A stretch of 21,466 bases of DNA from CAYLOP01 sp964385305. Its GTDB lineage: Bacteria; Chloroflexota; Anaerolineae; Anaerolineales; E44-bin32. The notes beneath the pieces were generated by a model that saw only the letters and a list, made by a program, of their open reading frames with translations, had not been told where the DNA came from and ran no database searches. Location of the stretch: assembly GCA_964385305.1 (NCBI GenBank), contig CAYLOP010000041.1, forward strand, positions 1 to 21,466. Direction: 5' to 3'. The number at the start of each line of letters is the position of its first letter. The first letter of the stretch is position 1. A program made the position numbers and the translations under genes. Positions 7,801 through 14,800 of this stretch are shown piece by piece.

Positions 7801-9411
7801 AATGTAGCTGGCACCTGTCTTTCGTCCGCCGACGACGAAGAGACCTGGGATCTCGCTTGCAAGGGTATTGCCGTCGGCGGAGAGTTCGTCGAAATGGGGA
7901 TCGAGGAAGGATAAGTCGGATTGTTGCCCGACCGTAGCGATCAGGGTATCCACTTCGACGGTGAATTCGCTTCCCGGTTCGATTTTTGGACGACGGCGGC
8001 CGCCTTCGTCGACCGTCATGCCTTTACCTGTCTTGGCAAGCTCAACACCCACAACGGTGCCATCCTGCGTAAGAATGCGTGTCAGCGTGACATGTTCGTA
8101 CAGGTGGATATCCTCGGCTTCCACAGCGGCCATCTCCCAGTGATAGGCTGGGAGTTCTCCACGTGGACGATCAAGTGCGAGGGTAACCTCTTCGGCGCCA
8201 AGACGACGGGCGACAGCAGCGGTGTCGAGGGCTGTGATACCGCCCCCGACAATGGCTACTCGTTTGCCGATGGTGATAGGTTCGCCGAGGTTGATTTTGC
8301 GGAGGAACGTGGCGGCGGAGAGAACCCCCTCTGCATCTTCCCCTTCTACGCCCAGGGAATGATCACGAGAAGAAATGCCGGTGGCCAGGCAAACAGCGTT
8401 GTAACCTTCTTTCAGGAGTGATGTTGGGTCGGTGATGGGTGAATTGGTCTTAAGCACGATGCCAAGTGCCAATATGTCGTCGATATCCTGTTGAAGGACT
8501 CCTTTAGGCAGGCGGTGAGCGGGGATTCCAGCACGCATCATGCCGCCGGCCACCGGCAATGCTTCGTACACGGTAACGCCATAGCCCAACTTGGCCATGT
8601 CGTGTGCGGCGGTTAGACCGGCCGGACCTGCGCCGACAACTGCAACCCACCCAGGGCGTGTGCGGGGAGCGGGCTCGACTTTCTCCCGCCCATAGGCTAA
8701 GGCGTAATCCATTACGAAGCGCTTAAGCGCCATGATATTTACGGGCGCGTCGACGAGGGCGCGGGCGCAGTGGCCTTCACAGGGATGGTGGCATGTACGC
8801 CCACAAACGCTAGGGAAGGGGTTATCCTCCTTGATAACTCGATAGGCTTCCCGATATCGCCCTTGTGCGATCAGCGCGATATAGCCTTGCGCACGTTGAT
8901 CGGCGGGACAGGCATTTCTACAAGGGGCTGTACCGAGCTTCTCGATTGTGTAGGCATTGGGGACGGCTTGGGGATAGCGTTTATAGATGGCCCGGCGATC
9001 CGATAAGCCTTCGTTGTAAGGATCCGATAGCACGATGGGACAAACGTCAACGCATTCCCCGCAACCGACACATTTATCCATGTCGATATAACGCGGTTTG
9101 TGGCGCAGTGTGACCGTGAAGTCGCCGGGTTGCCCTTGTAGCTCAACCACTTCCGTATCGACCATGAGCTCGATATTGAGATGGCGATCGATTTCAATCA
9201 ACTTTGGGCTGATGATGCACATGGCGCAATCATTGGTTGGGAATGTCTTATCCAGTTGGGCCATATGACCGCCAATGGCGGATTTCGTCTCAACCAGGTA
9301 AACGCGAAAGCCCTGCTCTGCCAGATCGATGCTGGCTTGCATGCCGGCAACGCCGCCTCCAACAACGAGAACGGCTCCGGTGACTTGCTCAGAAGAGCGG
9401 GTCAAACGCAT
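4870..9411 (-). CDS. hdrA: Large HdrA1: tandem HdrA with inserted GltD/NfnB-like NAD(P)H domain
   Basis: This 1513-residue flavin and iron-sulfur protein is the electron-bifurcating core. In order it has: an HdrA FAD motif GGGVAG (18-23) with DCAMC; a ferredoxin motif C114/117/120/124; an inserted module (about 160-615) of a Fer4_20-type cysteine region, the FAD motif GAGPAG (260-265) and the nucleotide motif GGGITALDT (389-397); a cluster motif starting CLQCGICSEC (about 622); the HdrA core with CVGSRD and CCMYATKEA; a second HdrA module from about residue 930 (FVCHCGSN, VIGGGPAG, a second C/YC/CC set); and two C-terminal ferredoxin motifs. The frame extends 15 bases further to a TTG at 9426, but ATG at 9411 has GGAAGG seven bases upstream and starts just after the receiver stop. 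HdrA normally splits electrons between ferredoxin and HdrB; the insert should let NAD(P)H serve as donor. Adjacent mvhD1 and metVF suggest this HdrA serves the MTHF reductase. Confidence 0.92.
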   Translation of the reverse strand: MRLTRSSEQVTGAVLVVGGGVAGMQASIDLAEQGFRVYLVETKSAIGGHMAQLDKTFPTNDCAMCIISPKLIEIDRHLNIELMVDTEVVELQGQPGDFTVTLRHKPRYIDMDKCVGCGECVDVCPIVLSDPYNEGLSDRRAIYKRYPQAVPNAYTIEKLGTAPCRNACPADQRAQGYIALIAQGRYREAYRVIKEDNPFPSVCGRTCHHPCEGHCARALVDAPVNIMALKRFVMDYALAYGREKVEPAPRTRPGWVAVVGAGPAGLTAAHDMAKLGYGVTVYEALPVAGGMMRAGIPAHRLPKGVLQQDIDDILALGIVLKTNSPITDPTSLLKEGYNAVCLATGISSRDHSLGVEGEDAEGVLSAATFLRKINLGEPITIGKRVAIVGGGITALDTAAVARRLGAEEVTLALDRPRGELPAYHWEMAAVEAEDIHLYEHVTLTRILTQDGTVVGVELAKTGKGMTVDEGGRRRPKIEPGSEFTVEVDTLIATVGQQSDLSFLDPHFDELSADGNTLASEIPGLFVVGGRKTGASYIVEAIALGHRVATSIHRYLQGEALDQPDPQRPPVVKITREEINQRVERGEIALQPRIEPALLPMEERLTSFREVVLGLTEQQARAEADRCLQCGICSECLACVYACGTDAIDHNMVEETEQIQVGAVILAPGYQAYQAELSQEYGYGRYPNVITSLQLERMLSASGPTEGHVMRPSDGLPARRIAFLQCVGSRDTSHDYCSAVCCMYATKEALFIKEHDPEADVRVLMMDIRAFSKGYQAYYQRAEDEFGIQYTRCRVSEIKEQPGSGNLIVRYVQDQGESRSTESSSIREETFDLVVLSVGMEISEPVRQLGRDLGVELDEYGFCHTAFFSPIETSRPGIYAAGPFREPKDIPESVIDASGAAGRAAALLSPSRGTLARQATFPPERDITGEDPRVGVFVCHCGSNIAGYVDVEAVTQYASTLPGVVHADHLLYACSQDSSILIKERIKEHDLNRVVVASCTPVTHAALFQESLRQSGLNEHLFAMANIRNHCSWVHSDTPTIATAKAKDLTRMAVARVIHLEPLHRSPVPVQQSALVIGGGPAGMTAALTLAEQGFPVHLVEREPILGGNLRKIYFNIFESEGTAPLSPQRYLSEQLSKINTHPNITIHLSSEVTGTSGFVGNFTSKIRSSDGDVQELSHGATIVATGGQEYRGQEYGYGTDPRILTQQDFEAHLAREAGLTNEPPDTHVNLTNVQHIAMIQCIGPAEKYCARICCTTALKNALQFKHMKPDAQVVIFHRDLRTYGFKERLYRQALEAGIVFWRYNVDRPPTVSVDASTDSLSIQAWESVLGETFDFKPDLLVLSTPVVPAAGHRELGTTLKVPVDMDGWFLEAHVKLRPVEFASSGVFLAGAAHYPKLLDESIVQAQAAASRAATVLSHKTLSAGGAVARIDPQACVGCLTCVRICPFGVPQIIPEEIGVGGVVGAAYIEPSACQGCGTCVGECPAYAIELLHYRHEQIECEVCSLLERASDEV

Positions 9412-9415
9412 ACCA

Positions 9416-10180
9416 TTACCTTCCAAGTTCTGCCTTTACACTCTTTAGCAGTACGTCAGGCGCAGTCGGTTTTTGCATGTAGGTATGTACGCCCATGTCC
9501 TGGCCGGTCTCAAGCTCATAGCGTCGCCGACTGGCATCTTCCACGACCGTGGTGAGAATCATGATGGGCATATCGGCGTAGCGCGGTTCACTACGCAATT
9601 CACGAATCACCGCGAAACCATCCACTTTCGGCATTAAGAGATCCAGGATGAGCAAATCAGGCTTGCGCTTATGGACTAGAGTAAGACACTGTTCCCCATC
9701 CTGTGCAGTTGACACTTTGTAGGGCTGGCTGTCGAGAATGGTTGCAATTGCATCCAGGATATCTGGATCGTCATCGGCGACGATAATGTAGGGCTGTTCG
9801 ATGATCGCGCTCACATGCCGCAGCAGAATGTCTGGTTTGGCAGGTTTTTCGATATATGCCTGCACGTCCATGGCGAGACCGGTTTCCAGTTCATACCGCC
9901 GGTAGGCAGCGTCCTCAATAACTGTTGTTAGGATGATGATGGGGAGACCGGCGTATTTTGGATCTGCGCGAAGTTCGCGTATGACTGCAAAACCATCCAT
10001 GCGGGGCATCATCATGTCAAGGATGAGGAGATCAGGCGTTTTCTCATGTATCCGCTCCAGACACTGTAAACCATCTTGCGCGGTGGCAAGCTGAAAGGGT
10101 CGCGTCTCCAGAACGGCCGAAATGCCCTCCAAGATATCTGGATCATCATCCACGATTAATATGAACGGCTGCTCTTCCAT
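9416..10180 (-). CDS. Tandem response-regulator receiver protein without output domain
   Basis: This 254-residue protein is made only of two CheY-like receiver domains. Domain 1 (about 5-125) has the acidic pocket DDD (11-13), phospho-acceptor D55 and K112. Domain 2 (about 130-252) has DDD (136-138), D180 and K237. The two halves are very alike (both have a DGFAVIREL stretch, LTTV, and RRYELETG), which points to an internal duplication. No DNA-binding, enzymatic or membrane segment follows, so it probably works as a phosphorelay intermediate or by protein-protein contact. The ATG at 10180 has AAGGA upstream. It lies 71 bases after the kinase gene, its likely phosphodonor, and its stop is 4 bases before the hdrA1 start, so it is embedded in the redox operon. 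Confidence 0.9.
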   Translation of the reverse strand: MEEQPFILIVDDDPDILEGISAVLETRPFQLATAQDGLQCLERIHEKTPDLLILDMMMPRMDGFAVIRELRADPKYAGLPIIILTTVIEDAAYRRYELETGLAMDVQAYIEKPAKPDILLRHVSAIIEQPYIIVADDDPDILDAIATILDSQPYKVSTAQDGEQCLTLVHKRKPDLLILDLLMPKVDGFAVIRELRSEPRYADMPIMILTTVVEDASRRRYELETGQDMGVHTYMQKPTAPDVLLKSVKAELGR

Positions 10181-10251
10181 ACCGCATTCCTTTCTGTGAT
10201 CAAGGAGGCGGTGCCCTCACGATGGCGTTCTACGTCAGATGGATTTGACCA

Positions 10252-11409
10252 TCACTCCGAGCCGCGGTTTCCTGGTAGGGTGAGAGTTCGAGGGATGACC
10301 ACGGTAAACTTAGAGCCCGTCTTATCGGGCAAATAGGGGCTCTCGACCTTAATTTTACCTTCATGCGCATCGACAATCTTCTTGGCGATCGACAACCCCA
10401 ATCCGGTGCCGCCGTATTCGGCGGCATTACTGGCGCGGAAGAAATCATCAAAGACGCTTGCTTGGTCCTCCGCTGGAATACCGATCCCCTCGTCTAAAAT
10501 TTGAACGACCAAACTGTCTGGCTCCTCGGATGCAGCGAGCGTCACTGTGCTGCCCTCAGGAGAGAATTTGATCGCATTAGCCAAGAGATTGGATATCACC
10601 TGACGGATCCGGCGGCGGGCAGCTACAATCGGTCGGTACTCCGAAGGCCCAGTGGCTTTTAATCGAATATTTTTCTGGGAGGCTGCAAGGCGCACTTCCT
10701 CGAATGCCTCCGTGCCGATCTCGAGAGGGTCGACCCATTCGAAATCCGAGCGAATCTGGTCGGGTTGGATTCGCGCGAAGTCGAGAATATCACTGATCAG
10801 TGTGCGAAGGTCAATCAGACGTAGGGTGCATCGCTCCATCAGACGCTTCTGCTTGGGAGTGAGTTCGCCAGCATATCCACCGATCAGGATTTGTAAATAA
10901 TTCTCCACAGCCGCGAGCGGTCGCTTGAGTTCATGCGAGACAATGGACAGGAAATAGGTGAGCGTCCCTGTGGCATTGGTCATCCTGCCTCGGATGATCG
11001 AAGAGACCCTGTGGAGAATGGCGTAGCCGATTTCTGGTTGATCGGACATGAGTTGTCGTAAATCTTCCCCAGGGATCACAAGGCTGACAACTTCCTCGAG
11101 GCAGACACCGGAAGAGGTGTATTCATAGGGGGGCACCAGACTGGACCAGCCAACAGTGTGGCCAGGGCCGACTGAGCTGATGATGGCTCGACGGGGTGTT
11201 CCTGTGCGTCCTAATTGGACAAGCTTTTCCAAAGTAACTTTTCCGCTCATGATGAGATAGAAGTTTTTCGCGTACGCGCCCTCTGAGAAAAGCAGTGCCC
11301 CTTTTGCGAACTTCTTCCTGCTCGTTAACTGTGTAATTTGCTCGAGGGCTTCTTCCGGAAGCCCAGAGAAGGCGTCAAATTGACCTAAGGTCTCACTCGA
11401 CGGTGACAT
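10252..11409 (-). CDS. Soluble histidine kinase with N-terminal cyclic-nucleotide-binding-like domain
   Basis: This 385-residue protein joins a CRP-type cNMP-binding fold (about 10-140; FSGLPEEALEQI, then FYLIMSGKVTLEKL) to a HisKA/HATPase kinase. The H-box is VSHELKRPL with phospho-acceptor H159, followed by the N-box NLLANAIKFSP, DEGIGIP, FDDFF and GGTGLGLSIAKK. There are no transmembrane segments or signal peptide, so it senses something in the cytoplasm; whether it binds a nucleotide or only keeps the fold is unknown. ATG at 11409 overlaps the end of the Sec-type mvhD by 17 bases. A TTG at 11496 would extend the protein by 29 residues but overlap mvhD by 104 bases, with no better ribosome site and a low-complexity Pro/Lys/Arg sequence. 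The likely partner is the tandem receiver just downstream. Confidence 0.88.
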   Translation of the reverse strand: MSPSSETLGQFDAFSGLPEEALEQITQLTSRKKFAKGALLFSEGAYAKNFYLIMSGKVTLEKLVQLGRTGTPRRAIISSVGPGHTVGWSSLVPPYEYTSSGVCLEEVVSLVIPGEDLRQLMSDQPEIGYAILHRVSSIIRGRMTNATGTLTYFLSIVSHELKRPLAAVENYLQILIGGYAGELTPKQKRLMERCTLRLIDLRTLISDILDFARIQPDQIRSDFEWVDPLEIGTEAFEEVRLAASQKNIRLKATGPSEYRPIVAARRRIRQVISNLLANAIKFSPEGSTVTLAASEEPDSLVVQILDEGIGIPAEDQASVFDDFFRASNAAEYGGTGLGLSIAKKIVDAHEGKIKVESPYLPDKTGSKFTVVIPRTLTLPGNRGSE

Positions 11410-11893
11410 CTTCCGTTTGATCGGCTCTCGACTCTCCTTGGCTTTCGGGACGGGTCTCGGCGAGGGCGCCGTTGGAGCGTAGCGGATTGGGGCCAAGGCG
11501 ACGGATCTCTGCGGTGAGTTCAGCGGCGGCGAAAGAGAACTCTCCTGCCATCGCCGCGGATACGTTGACCATTTGAAGGCGTTGGCGTTTAAGTCCTATC
11601 GAATCCAGGATCTCTTGTGCTTGTTCTACTCGACGCCGGGCGTTGGTATTACCTTCCAGGTAATGACAGTCGCCAGGCAGTCAACCGGCAACCATGACGC
11701 CATCGGCGCCATCTTCAAACGCTCGCAAGATATGAACGACATCCACGCGCCCGCTGCACAGGACTTCGATAATTTTGATCGACGGCGGGTATTGGATCCG
11801 AAGGCTGCCAGCAAGATCGGCCGCGTTGTAGGCACAATGGCTGCAGCAGAATGCGACGATTTGGGGTTGGAATTCCGTCATGTTTTCATCCAT
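11393..11893 (-). CDS. mvhD: MvhD-family subunit, probable selenoprotein with in-frame TGA as Sec71
   Basis: Read through one TGA (11681-11683), this gives a 166-residue MvhD-family 2Fe-2S electron carrier that should dock on HdrA. Before the TGA: C16, C17, C20 and C46 (VLCSGR). The TGA is residue 71 in VAG-U-LPGDCH, where mvhD1 has VAGCLEGDCH and mvhD3 has VACSLGNCH. After it, 95 codons continue the family sequence (EGNTNARRRVE, SIGLKRQRLQMVNVSAAM, RRLGPNPLR) to a TGA at 11393-11395. A hairpin starting 16 bases after the TGA looks like a bacterial SECIS. A Sec form of this family is established in methanococci (VhuD). Both the ATG at 11893 and the ATG at 11881 are possible starts; the latter makes an ATGA overlap with the hdrA2 stop. 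Unlike the paralogues it has a polar acidic tail of about 30 residues. An automatic caller would report only the 70-residue fragment. A nonsense mutation is the alternative but is unlikely. Confidence 0.85.
11639..11674 (-). promoter_or_regulatory. Bacterial SECIS-like element downstream of the mvhD UGA
   Basis: On the minus-strand mRNA a perfect 6-bp upper stem, AUUACC (11664-11659) with GGUAAU (11653-11648), closes the five-base loop UGGAA, which has G as its second base. Below it an internal loop (ACUGUC against ACCAA) is followed by a 4-bp GGCG/CGCC stem (11674-11671 and 11642-11639). The apical loop begins 22 bases after the UGA. Stem length, loop size, the early loop G and this spacing match the usual description of bacterial SECIS elements recognised by SelB. 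Confidence 0.72.
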
Positions 11894-14800
11894 TCTTGCG
11901 CGAGTAGAGCATCCAGTTTGATCATGATTTGGTCATCGCGGAAATGTGCGACGGTGATGGCCTTGGCAGGACACTCAGCTGCGCAGTTACCACAGCCATG
12001 GCAAACGGTTGGTTCAATGTACGCTGCACCGATAATCTGACCGACACCAACGAGCTCGCCGACCACCTGCGGCACGCCAAAGGGACACACACGTACACAG
12101 GTCAGGCAACCCACACACTTTTCAGGATCGACCTGCGCGACAACCCCGCCAGCGGTAAGTGTTGTGCGAGAGAGCACGCGCGAGGCTCTTGATGCCGCGG
12201 CTTTGGCTTGCACGATCGATTCATCGATGAATTTGGGATAATGCGCGGCACCCGCCATGAAGAAGCCGTCGGATGAAAAATCAACGGGGCGCAGTTTGAT
12301 ATGGGCTTCCAGGAAGAAACCATCCGTATCGCGCGAGACTTTAAAGCATGTGGCCAGCTCTTTTGTGCCCTCGGCTGGTACCATGGGTGTGCTAAGCATC
12401 AGTAGATCCGGAGTGAGTGTGAGCTCGCGGCCAAGGCTATGGTCACGCACGTGGATCTCAAGAGAGCCGTTTTTGGAGATCACGTCGGGCTTGTTGTCGT
12501 TATCATAGCGAATAAAGAGGATGCCGGCGCGACGCGCTTCAGTATAGAGTTTCTCCTTAAACCCGTAGGTGCGGATGTCCTTATACAATACACTGATACG
12601 CGCTTCTGGCTTCAACCGTTTGAGCGTCATGGCATTCTTTAACGCAGTTGAGCAGCACACCCTTGCGCAGTAACGCTCTGCAGGACCCACACACAGGATC
12701 ATGGAAACCTCGTCGGGCAATTTCCCGCCGAGCGCTCCCCATGCTTCGGCGGCCCTGCCATCGAGTTGCTCTGCCTTTCCGTCCACGTGTGCCAGCAAAG
12801 CCTCAAACTCCAAGCCTGTCACGACGCGTGGGCTCTGAGTGTACTGATATTCCTCGCCGTGATACTCACGGGCACCGGTAGCGAGGATAGTCACGCCATG
12901 GCGGACCTCGCGCTCCTGTCCATCACGGTTGCGCAACCACGTCGTAAAGTTGCCCATGAAGCCATCGGTGCGTACGACTTCATGTCCTGTGTACACATGG
13001 ATATGTGGGTCAGCATTGACCTGTTCAATGAGATCTTGCAGGTGCGACTGCGGATCATCGCCTGCGATCGTCCAATAGACATGCCGAGAATTTCCACCCA
13101 GGGTCGCCTCGCGCTCGATCAAATGAACGTCGTAACCGCCTTGGGTCAGCGTGAGCGCCGCGCTCATACCAGCAACGCCACCACCGACGACGAGCGCGCT
13201 GTGCTCGTTATCGACCTCCGTGGTGTAGAGAGGCTGCAAGGTGGCAGCTCGTCCGACAGACATGCGAATGAGTTCTTTGGCTTTGGTGGTGGCAGCATCC
13301 CAATCATGAGAGTGTACCCAGGAACATTGATTGCGGATATTTGCCATCTCAAAGAGGGCGGGGTTTAATCCGGCGGTGCGGATGCTGTCTTGGAAAAGAG
13401 GGGCGTGGGTGTGGGGTGAGCATGAAGCCACAACAACCCGGTTGAGCCCATGTTCCCCGACCATCTCGGTGATATGGGCGATGGTATCTTGCGAGCATGT
13501 GTAGAGATTGTCCTCGGCGTGCACAACGCCTGGAAGCGACTTCGCATACTCTGCGGTATCAGGCACATCCAGGTACCCGCCGATATTCGATCCACAATGA
13601 CATACGAACACACCGATACGCAGCTCCTCACCGCTGACATCGCGTTCGGGTGGGAACACCGGCGTTTTCGTCAAAGAGTGTCGAGCCGGGGAAAGAAGGC
13701 CGGCGGCGCAAGCAGCAGCGCCACTGGCGTCGATGACCGATTCAGGGATGTCCTTGGGCTCGCGAAAGGGTCCCACCGCGAAGATGCCGGGCTGCGTGGT
13801 CTCCAGCGGGTGGAAGAGTGTTGTGTGACAGAATCCATACTCATCCAGTTCAACGCCGAGATCGTTTCCGAGCTGCTTGACGGATTCGGAGATCTCCATA
13901 CCCACCGACAAGACGACCAAGTCGAACTTCTCCTCATGGATGAGCGGTTGGTTCCCATTGTTTGCAGACTGATCTGTTGCGTAGCGCACAATGAGGTCTT
14001 TCGTATCCGGGTCCTCCCGCAACTCTGAGATTCGGCAGCGAACGTACTCGACCCCATATTGCTTTCGTGCCCGTTGGTAGTAGGACTCGTAGCCCTTGCT
14101 GAAGGCCCGCATGTCCATCATAAAGACGTGAACTTCGGCCTCGGAATCGTGCTCCTTGATCATCACCGCTTCTTTCGTGGCGTACATGCAGCAAACGGAG
14201 GAACAGTAATCGTGGCTCTTGTCACGTGATCCCACACACTGCAAGAAGGCGATCTTCTTCGCCGGCGCGCCATTGGATGGGCGCTGCACATGCCCCTCGG
14301 TTGGACCGGAGGCGCAGAGCAGGCGTTCAAGCTGCAGCGCGGTGACAACATTCGGGTAGCGCCCCAAGCCGTATTCCTGGGAAAGTTCGGCGTTGAAGAT
14401 TTGATATCCCGGCGCCAGAATCACGGCGCCAACGTTGATCTGCTCCGTCGTTTCCACCATGTCGTGGTCGATCGCATCGCGGCCACAGGCGTACTGGCAG
14501 GAGAGGCATTCCGAGCAGAGTGCGCAGGAGAGACAGCGGGCGGCTTCCGCCTGGGCAAGTTCATCGGTGTAGCCGCGCGCAACCTCATCAAATCCCTGCA
14601 CGCGCTTCTCGACGGGCAATTCCGGCATTGGTACACGACCGGTCGGCTCGATCTCGCCGTGCTCCACGCGTTCCTGCAATTCAGCCCGGGTAAACTTGAC
14701 TACGGGCAATTCGGGCTTGTGGGGAGGTTCTAGAAATTCTCCCTGGAGATAGCGGTGGATGCTTTCGGCGGATTTGAGACCGGAAGCGACTGCTTCGATC

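Noticed and set aside
11681..11683. TGA in mvhD read as a nonsense mutation making a pseudogene
   Set aside because: The 95 codons after it stay in frame and keep conserved residues, the TGA falls on a family Cys position where Sec is already known, and a SECIS-like hairpin follows at the right distance.
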